Positions 25,814 to 34,477 of a stretch of 64,000 nt of DNA are shown in pieces. Each line of letters starts with the position of its first letter. The first letter of the stretch is position 1. Source of the stretch: Haliscomenobacter sp965225875 (GTDB lineage Bacteria > Bacteroidota > Bacteroidia > Chitinophagales > Saprospiraceae). The position numbers were made by a program, and so were the translations under genes. The DNA is taken from assembly GCF_965225875.1 (NCBI RefSeq), contig NZ_CBDDBS010000002.1, positions 2,790,001 through 2,854,000 of the forward strand, read 5' to 3'. Below the pieces are notes generated by a model that had not been told where the DNA came from, searched no databases, and was given only the letters and a program-made list of their open reading frames with translations.

Positions 25814-27784
25814 TCACGGAATTTTCACCTCCTTCACCTTCCTCGGCAACCAAACCAGCATTTGGTTCGATCCCCGATTGCACCAGGAGAAATAAGGCAC
25901 AGCCGTGATTTTTTGTTTGATGGTTTGTGCACCAATTCCGTCGGTGGTAGGCACAATGGCCATACCGGTCCCCGTCAGTGTCATCACGCCGCCCAGGAGT
26001 TCAGGCCGCCATTCTGCGGCGAATTTCACCTGATCGGGCACGATCAAATTCCAGGCTGAACCTTTGTGGTCGACTCCCTCTACGCAATACACCAGTGGTC
26101 CCCGTTGAAAGGCGACACGATTGAGGTTGTCTTTTACTTCATCCCGTGCAACAACCCTGCGAATGGGCATGGCCAGATCCAGTTCTACCACATCGCCTGC
26201 TTTCCAGCTGCGTTCTACAATCAAGTAGCCTTCTTCCAGGCGCAGGGTTTGGGTTTGGCCATTGACCCGTAGCGTGGCAAAATTGGTGGGTGTCGCATCT
26301 AAAAATTTGTAGAGCGACCCTGCTCCGGGATTGCCTTTGGCCCAGCCGGGCAGACGAATCTTAAGGGCGAATTGTTGCCCCGCAGTTTGGGGATCAACCT
26401 GGATTTTGATCAAACCCTTCCAAGGGTATTCTGTTTCCTGTTTAATCGCTACTGTGCCACTGCTCAGCCCAATTTTGGTATTGCTGCCCACAAACAAATT
26501 GACATAAATGCTCTGGGCATCGGCTGCGTAAATGTAATCGCCCAGCGAGGCAATCAAACGGGCAATGTTGGAGGGGCAGCAAGCGGTGCCAAACCATTCC
26601 CGGCGATTGTGGGTGCCACTGGAGGCCAGAGGGTTACCATAAAAAAAACGGTCACCACTCAAGGACAAGCCATCAAGGGCCCCATTGTACAAGCTTTTTT
26701 CCAATACATCTATGAACTTGCTTTGACCCGTCAGGCGGTTCATTCTTTGGTTCCAAAACACCATACCTACCGAGGCGCAGGTTTCGCAGTAAGCTCTTTC
26801 GTTGGGCAAGTCATAATCATTAGAAAAACCTTCATTGGAACCTGAAGACCCAATCCCTCCGGTGATGTACATGTTGCGCTCCACCACGTCGTCCCATACC
26901 GTACTCATGGCCTTGAGGTAGCTCTCATCCCCGGTGTAGGTAGCCACATCGGCAGCACCCGTGTACAGGTACATGGCACGTACGGCGTGGCCGGTGATTT
27001 GGGTGGTTTGGCTCACTGGTTTTACATCCTGAGCGTAGGCCGTATCTTTCCACTCCGTCCAGGTGTAGCCATGCGCGTAGCCGTGGCCCCGCTCCTCAAG
27101 CAGCCAATGCGAAAAATCGAGAAAACGTTGGTCTTTGGTGACTTGATATACTTTTACCAGGGCCAGTTCCAGTTCCTGATGCCCCGTTACCCAGTGGCGT
27201 TTGCCCGGGCCAAAAAGGCTCATCATGTGTTCCACCATCCGGATACCCACATCTAGCAACTTGCGCTTGCCCGTGGCATTGTAGTAAGCCACTGCAGCTT
27301 CCAACAAGTGCCCGGTGTTGTAGTCTTCATGCATCGACATGTCGGTCCAGCGTTTGTCGATGCCCGTCAGGGTGTAATAGGTGTTGATGTAGCCATCCTT
27401 TTGTTGAGCGGCGGCAATTTTGTTGATCCACTCATCACATTTGGCCTCGAGTTGTGGGTCGGGTTTGTTCTTGAGGGCATAAGCCATCGCTTCCAGTGCC
27501 TTGTACACATCGGAGTCATCGTAAAAAATGCCTTCGAATTTTCCGTCACGAGTGCCTGCTACCCGCTCAAAATTGCGGATGCGCCCGGTTTTTACCTCCG
27601 TTTGTTGGATACAAACTGGCACGGTCACATTGGCCACTTTATCAATGCGGGGCTTCCAAAAAGCATCGGTGATTTGTACTTCTGAAAATTTGACCGGACT
27701 GAGTTTGGCCAATTTGGTTTGGCCTGCCAGGTTAAAAGAAGAAAATGCAGCAATCAAAAAGGTATAGCAGAGCAGGTTTTTCAT
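25814..27784 (-). CDS. glycoside hydrolase family 127 protein (beta-L-arabinofuranosidase type)
   Basis: A 656-residue secreted or periplasmic glycosidase with a signal peptide ending near ...SFNLAGQ. The catalytic (alpha/alpha)6 barrel has GRIRNFERVAG and the zinc-binding ERAYCETCA plus ACCPSN motifs; in characterised GH127 enzymes the Glu and three Cys of these motifs bind zinc and one Cys is the nucleophile. Beta-sandwich domains follow (RVNGQTQTLRLEEGYLIVER). I start at ATG 27784 since the farther start is a TTG. It stands alone between a convergent small gene and divergent coaD. Substrate is probably L-arabinofuranosides of plant polysaccharide, though GH127 members vary. Confidence 0.88.
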   Translation of the reverse strand: MKNLLCYTFLIAAFSSFNLAGQTKLAKLSPVKFSEVQITDAFWKPRIDKVANVTVPVCIQQTEVKTGRIRNFERVAGTRDGKFEGIFYDDSDVYKALEAMAYALKNKPDPQLEAKCDEWINKIAAAQQKDGYINTYYTLTGIDKRWTDMSMHEDYNTGHLLEAAVAYYNATGKRKLLDVGIRMVEHMMSLFGPGKRHWVTGHQELELALVKVYQVTKDQRFLDFSHWLLEERGHGYAHGYTWTEWKDTAYAQDVKPVSQTTQITGHAVRAMYLYTGAADVATYTGDESYLKAMSTVWDDVVERNMYITGGIGSSGSNEGFSNDYDLPNERAYCETCASVGMVFWNQRMNRLTGQSKFIDVLEKSLYNGALDGLSLSGDRFFYGNPLASSGTHNRREWFGTACCPSNIARLIASLGDYIYAADAQSIYVNLFVGSNTKIGLSSGTVAIKQETEYPWKGLIKIQVDPQTAGQQFALKIRLPGWAKGNPGAGSLYKFLDATPTNFATLRVNGQTQTLRLEEGYLIVERSWKAGDVVELDLAMPIRRVVARDEVKDNLNRVAFQRGPLVYCVEGVDHKGSAWNLIVPDQVKFAAEWRPELLGGVMTLTGTGMAIVPTTDGIGAQTIKQKITAVPYFSWCNRGSNQMLVWLPRKVKEVKIP

Positions 27785-27916
27785 AGACCGCAAGAATTGA
27801 GATGGTTAATTTGGTCTGACAAGTAAACAAAATAAAGCTACCTCTGCAATATTTTGAGTCGATTTATCCCATTCCATCATCTATGGTTTATCTTTGACGG
27901 GAAATCCCTGCACCTT

Positions 27917-28375
27917 ATGGCTCAGATTGCAGTATTCCCGGGATCATTCGACCCCATCACCGTTGGTCATGTCGATTTGGTGCATCGCGCCCTCCCTCTT
28001 TTTGATAAAGTGATTGTAGCGGTGGGTGTCAATACCCAAAAGAATTCCCTTTTTACGCTGGATCAGCGTCTGGATTGGATCAAGGCGGTATTTGCCGATG
28101 AACCCCGCGTGGAAGTAGACTATTTTGAAAACCTGACGGCGGATTTTTGCCGAAAAATCGGGGCAAAATACCTGCTGCGGGGCTTGCGCAACGCTTCCGA
28201 TTTTGATTACGAAAAAACGATCTCCCAGCTCAACGCCATCATTGGGGACGGTTTGGAGACCATCTTTTTGATCAGCCAACCTGCCTATTCCCACATCAGT
28301 TCAACCATCGTACGGGAAATCATCAAAGGTGGTGGCGATGCTTCGCCCTTTATTCCGCCCCAGGTAAAAATCTAG
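27917..28375 (+). CDS. coaD: phosphopantetheine adenylyltransferase
   Basis: A 152-residue cytoplasmic enzyme that adenylates 4'-phosphopantetheine to dephospho-CoA. It shows AVFPGSFDPITVGHVDLV (TxGH motif), NTQKNSLFT, the LLRGLRNASDFDYE segment and YSHISSTIVREI. I use the ATG at 27917, which gives the normal family start MAQIAVFPGSFDP; the longer frame adds 21 non-conserved residues. It lies 19 nt upstream of pruA on the same strand. Confidence 0.94.
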   Translation: MAQIAVFPGSFDPITVGHVDLVHRALPLFDKVIVAVGVNTQKNSLFTLDQRLDWIKAVFADEPRVEVDYFENLTADFCRKIGAKYLLRGLRNASDFDYEKTISQLNAIIGDGLETIFLISQPAYSHISSTIVREIIKGGGDASPFIPPQVKI

Positions 28376-28394
28376 TACAACCAAATTACCAAAT

Positions 28395-30026
28395 ATGTCT
28401 GACGCTTTTTTTCAACTACCCAAAGCTAAAAACGAACCGGTCTGGAGTTATGCCCCCGGCTCGCCAGAAAAAGCCGCCCTCAAGGCCAAAATGGCTGAAA
28501 TGAAGGGCCAGGTCATCGAAATTCCTCAAACCCTTGGTGGGAAAAAAATACTGGAGGGAGAAAAGATCGCCATCCGTCCCCCGCATGAGCACAAACACAT
28601 CCTGGGGTATTATTACAAAGGTGGAACTCAGCATGTTCACCTGGCCATAGAGGCGGCCATGGCTGCAAAACCCAGCTGGGAAGCCATGCCCTGGGAAGAG
28701 CGGGCGGCCATTTTCCTCAAAGCTGCCGATTTGTTGGCCGGGCCTTACCGCGCCAAGATGAATGCAGCGACCATGCTGGGCCAGTCCAAAAATGCCTACC
28801 AGTCTGAAATTGATGCAGTTGCTGAATTTTGCGACTTCCTTCGCTTCAACGCGGAATACATGGTGCAAATTTACAGCGAGCAGCCGCAAAGCCCTGCACT
28901 GACCTGGAACCGCATGGAATACCGGGCACTGGAAGGTTTTGTATTTGCCATCACTCCTTTCAACTTTACTTCCATTGCCGGCAACTTGCCCGCAGCGCCA
29001 GCCCTGATGGGCAATACCGTGATTTGGAAACCTGCTGAAACCCAAATTTACTCGGCGGCAGTGATCATGGAAATTTTTGAAGCGGCTGGCCTTCCTCCGG
29101 GGGTGATCAACCTGTTGCTGGTAGATGGCCCGATTGCTGGTGACATCATTTTTAGCCATGCGGATTTTGCCGGTCTGCACTTCACGGGCAGCACCAAGGT
29201 GTTCCAAGGCATGTGGACCACCATTGGCAAAAACATCACCAAGTACAAATCTTACCCACGAATTGTGGGAGAAACAGGCGGTAAAGATTTCATTCTGGCT
29301 CACCCTTCTGCCAATCCTACGGCACTGGCAGTGGCAATGGTACGCGGCGCTTTTGAATTCCAGGGGCAAAAATGTTCGGCGGCTTCACGCGCTTACGTGC
29401 CTCGGAGCATCTGGCCAGAGGTGAAAGAGAAAGCCGTGGCCATGGTGAAAGACATGAAAATGGGCTCACCGGAAGATTTTCGCAATTTCATCACAGCCGT
29501 GATTGACGAGCGGGCTTTTGACAAAATCAGCAATTACATCGTAGTCGCCCGTGATGCCAGTGATGCTGAAATCATTGCCGGTGGCAAATACGACAAAAGT
29601 AAAGGATACTTCATTGAACCAACCATGGTAGAAGTAAAGGACGCCAAACACCGCCTGATGCAGGAGGAAATTTTTGGGCCAGTCTTGAGCATCTATGTGT
29701 ATGAAGATGCGGATTTTGATCAAATGACTGCAATTGTAGACTCTACTTCACCGTACGCATTGACAGGAGCAATTTTTGCCCAGGATCGCGGCGTTATTAA
29801 TGCCCTCTCCAAGGCCCTGCGCAATGCCGCAGGTAATTTTTACATCAACGACAAACCAACCGGAGCGGTAGTCGGCCAGCAGCCTTTTGGCGGCGCCCGG
29901 GCTTCGGGAACCAATGACAAAGCTGGTTCGGTTTGGAATTTACTGCGTTGGGTATCTCCCCGCGCAATGAAAGAAAATTTTGATCCTCCCGTGGATTATA
30001 AGTATCCGTTTATGGGAGAGGAGTAA
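28395..30026 (+). CDS. pruA: L-glutamate gamma-semialdehyde (1-pyrroline-5-carboxylate) dehydrogenase
   Basis: A 543-residue aldehyde dehydrogenase that oxidises glutamate semialdehyde from proline breakdown to glutamate with NAD+. Family features: FVFAITPFNFTSIAGNL, TVIWKPAETQIYSA, FTGSTKVFQGMW, the general-base motif GETGGKDF, the catalytic GQKCSAASRAYVP with C327, EEIFGPVLSIYVY and the C-terminal QQPFGGARASGTNDKAG. The last motif and length identify the P5CDH subgroup (group 1). No proline dehydrogenase is adjacent. It is separated from the following GNAT gene by a 36-bp perfect hairpin. Confidence 0.93.
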   Translation: MSDAFFQLPKAKNEPVWSYAPGSPEKAALKAKMAEMKGQVIEIPQTLGGKKILEGEKIAIRPPHEHKHILGYYYKGGTQHVHLAIEAAMAAKPSWEAMPWEERAAIFLKAADLLAGPYRAKMNAATMLGQSKNAYQSEIDAVAEFCDFLRFNAEYMVQIYSEQPQSPALTWNRMEYRALEGFVFAITPFNFTSIAGNLPAAPALMGNTVIWKPAETQIYSAAVIMEIFEAAGLPPGVINLLLVDGPIAGDIIFSHADFAGLHFTGSTKVFQGMWTTIGKNITKYKSYPRIVGETGGKDFILAHPSANPTALAVAMVRGAFEFQGQKCSAASRAYVPRSIWPEVKEKAVAMVKDMKMGSPEDFRNFITAVIDERAFDKISNYIVVARDASDAEIIAGGKYDKSKGYFIEPTMVEVKDAKHRLMQEEIFGPVLSIYVYEDADFDQMTAIVDSTSPYALTGAIFAQDRGVINALSKALRNAAGNFYINDKPTGAVVGQQPFGGARASGTNDKAGSVWNLLRWVSPRAMKENFDPPVDYKYPFMGEE

Positions 30027-30031
30027 TTGAA

Positions 30032-30129
30032 AGTTGAAAAGTTGAAGGGTTGAAAAGTTGAAAAGACGGCACCTCGACTCCGCTCGGTGACCAGTCTTTT
30101 CAACTTTTCAACCCTTCAACTTTTCAACT
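30032..30129. repeat. long-hairpin intergenic repeat, GTTGAAAA type, 26-nt conserved loop (copy 2)
   Basis: Perfect 36-bp inverted repeat, 30032-30067 pairing with 30094-30129 around a 26-nt loop (30068-30093; GGCACCTCGACTCCGCTCGG then TGACCA). The arms are tandem AGTTGAAA / AGTTGAAGG / GTTGAAAA / GTTGAAAA units. Loop and arm match the hairpin at 10860-10959 in opposite orientation. It occupies nearly the whole pruA-GNAT gap between co-directional genes. Confidence 0.9.
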
Positions 30130-30140
30130 AAAAAAGACAC

Positions 30141-30686
30141 ATGAAACCCAACCTTACCGAATTCATTCTCGAAACGCCTCGCCTTTACCTGGTGGCCTGT
30201 TCCATTCCATTGTATGAAGCTATTTTGCGGCATGACCGCGAAGTGGCTGCTTATTTGGATGTAGAAGTGACGGCTGGTTGGACCGAATTTGGGGACGAAC
30301 CCAGCGTCTATTCCATGGAAAGGGTGCGGGTTAATCCGGCGGAAGAAGCCTGGTGGCAATACCTGGCCATTCACAAAACAGACAATCGTTTGATCGGTGC
30401 GGGTGGCTACAAAGGTGGACCTACTCGTTATGGGGTAGTGGAAATAGGTTACGAAATCCGCCCGGAATACCGCAATCAAGGCTATGCCACGGAGTTTGCA
30501 CAAGGTTTGATTGATCAGGCTTTTCAAAACGAAGCCGTCAAAGCAGTACAGGCACACACTCTAGCCGAGCCCAATGCATCCACCCATGTATTGAAAAAAT
30601 GCGGGATGAATTTTGTCGAAGAAATGTTTGATCCGGAGGATGGTACAATTTGGCAATGGAAAGTGGAGAAAGTGAGTGAAAATTAA
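30141..30686 (+). CDS. GNAT family N-acetyltransferase (RimJ/RimL-like)
   Basis: A 181-residue acetyl-CoA-dependent acetyltransferase. The N-terminal LETPRLYLVACSI strand, the central beta-bulge region EIGYEIRPEYRNQGYATEFA (the R/Q-x-x-G-x-A/G acetyl-CoA loop is RNQGYA) and HTLAEPNASTHVLKKCGM near the end are typical of the RimJ/RimL branch. The substrate, a protein N-terminus or a small molecule, cannot be assigned. It follows pruA on the same strand but is separated by a 36-bp hairpin, and converges on the next gene with only 7 bp between them. Confidence 0.85.
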   Translation: MKPNLTEFILETPRLYLVACSIPLYEAILRHDREVAAYLDVEVTAGWTEFGDEPSVYSMERVRVNPAEEAWWQYLAIHKTDNRLIGAGGYKGGPTRYGVVEIGYEIRPEYRNQGYATEFAQGLIDQAFQNEAVKAVQAHTLAEPNASTHVLKKCGMNFVEEMFDPEDGTIWQWKVEKVSEN

Positions 30687-30693
30687 CAGCTTC

Positions 30694-32130
30694 TCAGGTA
30701 TACACAAAGTAAACTGTCGTTTTACAAGCCTTACTCGCCGTTACCCGCACCCAATGGCAAGAAAATCCGCTGGGGAATTCATGGTGCACATAACCCTTGG
30801 CGGGCACTTTGACCGTTTGATAAGTATGCCAATCCCCGGTGCCCTTGAAGTCAATTTCAATTTTGAACTCCACTTCCTGATCGGAGTCCTGCGTCAGGTG
30901 TACCACTTTTTTATCAAAACCCGTCATCAAAAACGGGTCAGAAACCTCCCCTTTTTGCACCGTTTTTTCCCACCAGGGTGCCCCCCAGCCCGTAGGTTTG
31001 CCCATTTGCCACAACTCGTCGATGTTGCCGAACCAGAGGTTGGATTGTGGTTGCCCGGTTGAACGATCCACCTGATCACCGGCCAGCACGAGCATGCCTC
31101 GCCAGTAGCAAAAGTCAGGCACAATGCGCAAGTGATTGGAAATGGGGCGAATGGCTAAAATGTTTCCACCGTAGGTAATGGTCGGCATTTCGTAAAAAAT
31201 GCCGTGGATGTCCATCAGGTAGCGCTCGGTTTGAGCTTCCCGAATGCGCATCCACTCGGTATTCCAGGCGTGGTCGAAAGCGTAACTAGCTTTGGGCAAG
31301 CGGTAAGTTTTCCAGGTACCAGCCTTGTAAAACTTCAGAACCACCGAGCCTTGATCCCAGCCAGTAGCGTAAATGGCGTTGCCGTAAGTTTTGTCTGACC
31401 AGTTTTTTCCCGCAACCTCTACGTAAGGATTGCGATCCAGAATGGTCCATTTTTTGCCATCCCATTCCGCCAGGCGACCGGCTGCTCTTTTGCCCAAAAA
31501 ATCGTCCTCGTAATAGGAGTTGTTGGCGACCACTACCCGCCCATCCTGGGTAAAGGCACTTTTGAAATGCACTTGCGCCGCTTTGGGGATTTCCAGTTCA
31601 TCCACCAGATCGAACAACTGTTTGCTTTTGAGCGTATACACATTGGTTTCAAAAAACAGGCCTTCCATGGTTAAAAAATAAACCATGGAGTCCGGACGCG
31701 TCAAGTGTTGCATGGTCCCGGTGAGGCGATGCCGTTTCAGGTCTTCGATGATGCGTACCCGCCCCAGGGTATCGATGGCGTAAGGGCCGATGAAAGCCTG
31801 GTCCGATTCGTTGTGGATGTGGCGATTGGCGTAAGTGCCCGTGTAACTGGCTGGATGCTGGCGGCTGGTCATGTCTGCACTGATTTCGTACAAGCCCAGG
31901 CCAGAGCCCCGGATGTGTGCTACGTAGCCTACCGCCCAAAGTTTGTTGGCCCAGGGAATAACTGCGCCAATGCCCGCTTCGGAGCGGTCTTTGTGGTCAG
32001 CGACAATGGCCATTTGAGGGAAAACACCCTTGATTTGAGTGGGGGTCTGTGCTTCGAGGCTGCTTTGGATAAAACAAAAGGAAATCCCAATGAGCACCCA
32101 TTGAATGGCCAAGTTTGCAGAAGTTCGCAT
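30694..32130 (-). CDS. secreted propeller-like protein of a carbohydrate operon, function unknown
   Basis: A 478-residue protein with a signal peptide ending near ...SSLEAQ. The mature part is rich in W, G and aromatic strands with repeating motifs such as IYATGWDQGSVV, AGRLAEWDGKKW and MLVLAGDQV, suggesting a beta-propeller, followed by a C-terminal sandwich-like segment (about residues 400-478). I do not recognise a named enzyme family and see no catalytic motif. It is the last gene of a minus-strand run DUF1080 - alginate-lyase family - sugar isomerase - this gene, 21 nt after the isomerase, so a role in handling the same carbohydrate outside the cytoplasm is likely. Confidence 0.7.
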   Translation of the reverse strand: MRTSANLAIQWVLIGISFCFIQSSLEAQTPTQIKGVFPQMAIVADHKDRSEAGIGAVIPWANKLWAVGYVAHIRGSGLGLYEISADMTSRQHPASYTGTYANRHIHNESDQAFIGPYAIDTLGRVRIIEDLKRHRLTGTMQHLTRPDSMVYFLTMEGLFFETNVYTLKSKQLFDLVDELEIPKAAQVHFKSAFTQDGRVVVANNSYYEDDFLGKRAAGRLAEWDGKKWTILDRNPYVEVAGKNWSDKTYGNAIYATGWDQGSVVLKFYKAGTWKTYRLPKASYAFDHAWNTEWMRIREAQTERYLMDIHGIFYEMPTITYGGNILAIRPISNHLRIVPDFCYWRGMLVLAGDQVDRSTGQPQSNLWFGNIDELWQMGKPTGWGAPWWEKTVQKGEVSDPFLMTGFDKKVVHLTQDSDQEVEFKIEIDFKGTGDWHTYQTVKVPAKGYVHHEFPSGFSCHWVRVTASKACKTTVYFVYT

Positions 32131-32151
32131 AGGTTGAATGTTTAGGTAAAT

Positions 32152-32997
32152 CTACAAACCTTTCAAATACTGTAAGCTCAGCGGCACCTGCTGACCAGCA
32201 ATCGGGCTTTCATCCTCAATGTAGTAATGCTTGATTTTGGTTTTGCGGGCAGCCTTCATGATTTTGGGCAAATCCAATTGCCCGGTTCCCAGAGTTACGT
32301 CATTTTCCACCGGAGTGCCCCCGCTGAAATCACCTTTCACGCCTTTTTTCAAGTCTTTGACGTGCATCAAGCGAAAACGGGTAGGGTACTTTTTGAGCAA
32401 AGCCGCTGGATCCTGGCCGGGATGGAATACCCAGAGGATGTCCATTTCAAAAGAAACGTAATCGGGATTGGTATTTTGCACGATGTAATCGAAGTAGGTG
32501 CCGTTTTGGTAAGGTAAAAACTCGAAACCGTGGTTGTGGTAACAAAAAGTCAGGCCATTTTCTTTGAGTTTTTGACCAAAACTGTTGAAATCGGATACCG
32601 TTTTTTGTGCCAACGTCAAATCCATTGGCGCGGTGTGGGGAATCCAGGCTACCCGTACAAATTCGGCACCCAGGTTTTTGGCATCCTGAATCACGGCATC
32701 TATTTTGTTTTGCAGGGCATCATAACTAACGCCATAACTGGTGCAAATCATACCCCGTTCATTGAGCATGGCGCGCAAGTCGGCGGAGGTTTTGCCAAAT
32801 AGATTTGAAAATTCGATGTTGGTGATGCCGAGTGCTTTGATGTTGTCAAGGGTTTGCGGCACGTTTTTGGCAAACTCATTGCGGAAGGTGTAGGAGACTA
32901 CGCCGGGGGTGGTTTTGAGCAATTTGCCAAAACGGGGTTGTGCAAAACTGGGGATGCACAAACAAATGTTCAAAATGAGGAAACTGATGTTTTTCAT
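32152..32997 (-). CDS. sugar phosphate isomerase/epimerase family protein (xylose-isomerase-like TIM barrel)
   Basis: A 281-residue AP-endonuclease-2-type TIM barrel with an N-terminal signal sequence ending near ...PSFAQ, so it is probably periplasmic, as many Bacteroidota members of this family are. Visible metal-site strands include FCYHNHGFEF, SFEMDILWVF, RLMHVKDLKKG and the C-terminal YYIEDE. The usual pattern of Glu, Asp, His and Glu ligands is present. It lies directly upstream of the propeller-like gene and downstream of a hairpin and the alginate-lyase-family gene. Sugar substrate unknown; such proteins often accompany DUF1080 proteins, as here. Confidence 0.85.
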   Translation of the reverse strand: MKNISFLILNICLCIPSFAQPRFGKLLKTTPGVVSYTFRNEFAKNVPQTLDNIKALGITNIEFSNLFGKTSADLRAMLNERGMICTSYGVSYDALQNKIDAVIQDAKNLGAEFVRVAWIPHTAPMDLTLAQKTVSDFNSFGQKLKENGLTFCYHNHGFEFLPYQNGTYFDYIVQNTNPDYVSFEMDILWVFHPGQDPAALLKKYPTRFRLMHVKDLKKGVKGDFSGGTPVENDVTLGTGQLDLPKIMKAARKTKIKHYYIEDESPIAGQQVPLSLQYLKGL

Positions 32998-33058
32998 TGG
33001 ATTGGAGATATTGGGATGCTAACACCACTAATCAGTTATGCAGCTGTGTGTCACAAGC

Positions 33059-33140
33059 TAAGGTGCTCTAAGGTGTCTAAGGTGGTTCAAATTATTATGC
33101 ATTGTTTTTTGAACCACCTTAGACACCTTAGGGCACCTTA
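33059..33140. repeat. long-hairpin intergenic repeat, CTAAGGTG type, 16-nt loop (copy 1)
   Basis: Arms 33059-33091 and 33108-33140 are complementary over 33 bp with one T/C difference that still allows a G-U pair. Each arm has three tandem TAAGGTG-containing units spaced about 10 bp. The 16-nt loop is AT-rich. Sequence and loop size match the hairpin at 50578-50651. Located between co-directional alginate-lyase-family and isomerase genes. Confidence 0.88.
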
Positions 33141-33232
33141 GGGATTTTGCGCTTTGCGCTTAATGGTGATGGTTTCCCGGGTTTTTATTCCATTTAGACG
33201 TAAAATAACTCCCTAGCCCTTAATCTTGATAT

Positions 33233-34393
33233 TTATTCTAACCAAATGACCGGATTTCGGACGGGCAGATTGCGTATTACTTCTTCCGTTTTGGGAAAAT
33301 GCTCCAGTTTTACCCAGGTTTCTAACCATTCTTTTTGACGGTATTGTTGGTGTGCAAAGAGCAAAAAGGGTTGCGCTACCGGCCATTCCTCCCAATACAT
33401 CACATCTTTTGGGTAAGTCCAGCTCGATTTATTGGCAACAAAGGGATACATGAACTCAATGGCTTTGCGGAGTTTGCGGCCATCGGGCAAGGTGAATTCC
33501 CAGAGGTTTTCCTGCTCATCACTTAAAATGTGGCAAATACTCGCCATCGCATCCAGGTTGAACAGGGAATAACCGTAGGGCTTGGTGCGCCGCAGTTCGA
33601 GGGGGAAGCTGCCATCGGGCTCCATTTGATTGGGGAGCAAGATGGTTTTGAAGCGGGTTTTACACTCTTCGATCAGGGCTTGATTGCCCGTCAGTTTGGC
33701 AAAAACGGCCACTTGCATCACCCAACAGGTGCCGTGGTTGTTTTTGGCATCGCGTTCGTCAATGCCATATTGGTGAGTGGTCACCCAGTCGAGGTATTGG
33801 GCAAACCAGTTTTTGATTTTTGCCAGTTCGTCCCGATTTACACTCTTTGCCGATTCCATGACCCGAATCCCTTGCGCCACCTCCATCATTTGAATCATGT
33901 CGATGATGCCAATGCCCCGGCCAGTTACCCGACCTTTGATGGCCTGGGCATACAACAGGGAGGGATTCATGTAGGTTTGCTCAGCGATGAACCAGGCCCG
34001 CAAGTGGGTAAAAGCGTGTTTGACGTATTGCTCGTTTTTGGTCAAACGATAGGCGGAGGCCAAGGCTCCAATGATTTGGCTAAAGCGCACCATGGCCTGG
34101 CGATGGGCCGTAAAATTGCTGGGGTTCGATTGACCGTCGCGCTGGATGTAAGGCCCTTGCGGGTCATCGGGATTGGGCCACCAATAATCACCTTCGGAGT
34201 AAAAATCGTGTGGGCCGCCTGCTGAGCGTTCACACTGAGTGGAGGTGACGGTGATGGGGGCTTGGGTTAGCGCCCATTGGGCTTGAGCGAGGGTTTCTTT
34301 TTTTAAAATTTTGGATACTTTGCTTAAGGTGTTTTGCGCCTTTACTGAAAACGAAAATGACAAGAGGAGCAAAGGGAAAACCAGCTTTTTCAT
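33233..34393 (-). CDS. alginate lyase family protein
   Basis: A 386-residue protein with a signal peptide ending ...FSVKAQ. It belongs to the alginate_lyase (PF05426-type, alpha/alpha toroid) family: DYWWPNPDDPQGPYIQRDG, GRVTGRGIGIID, KNNHGTCWVMQVA (the N-H active-site segment) and the C-terminal region near TYPKDVMYWEEWPV. The ATG at 34393 opens the signal peptide; longer frames add unsupported residues. It follows the DUF1080 gene by 84 nt on the same strand. Members may act on uronate polysaccharides other than alginate, so the exact substrate is open. Confidence 0.83.
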   Translation of the reverse strand: MKKLVFPLLLLSFSFSVKAQNTLSKVSKILKKETLAQAQWALTQAPITVTSTQCERSAGGPHDFYSEGDYWWPNPDDPQGPYIQRDGQSNPSNFTAHRQAMVRFSQIIGALASAYRLTKNEQYVKHAFTHLRAWFIAEQTYMNPSLLYAQAIKGRVTGRGIGIIDMIQMMEVAQGIRVMESAKSVNRDELAKIKNWFAQYLDWVTTHQYGIDERDAKNNHGTCWVMQVAVFAKLTGNQALIEECKTRFKTILLPNQMEPDGSFPLELRRTKPYGYSLFNLDAMASICHILSDEQENLWEFTLPDGRKLRKAIEFMYPFVANKSSWTYPKDVMYWEEWPVAQPFLLFAHQQYRQKEWLETWVKLEHFPKTEEVIRNLPVRNPVIWLE

Positions 34394-34477
34394 CGAGTTG
34401 AATTTTTGAAACGGCAGAGGTGTTGGGGTATAGACGGATGAAGAGGTGGTTTTCCCTAATTTCACTAATTGTTCCCT

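Noticed and set aside
28416..29369. 317-codon minus-strand frame inside pruA
   Set aside because: Antisense shadow; pruA shows all catalytic motifs on the plus strand.
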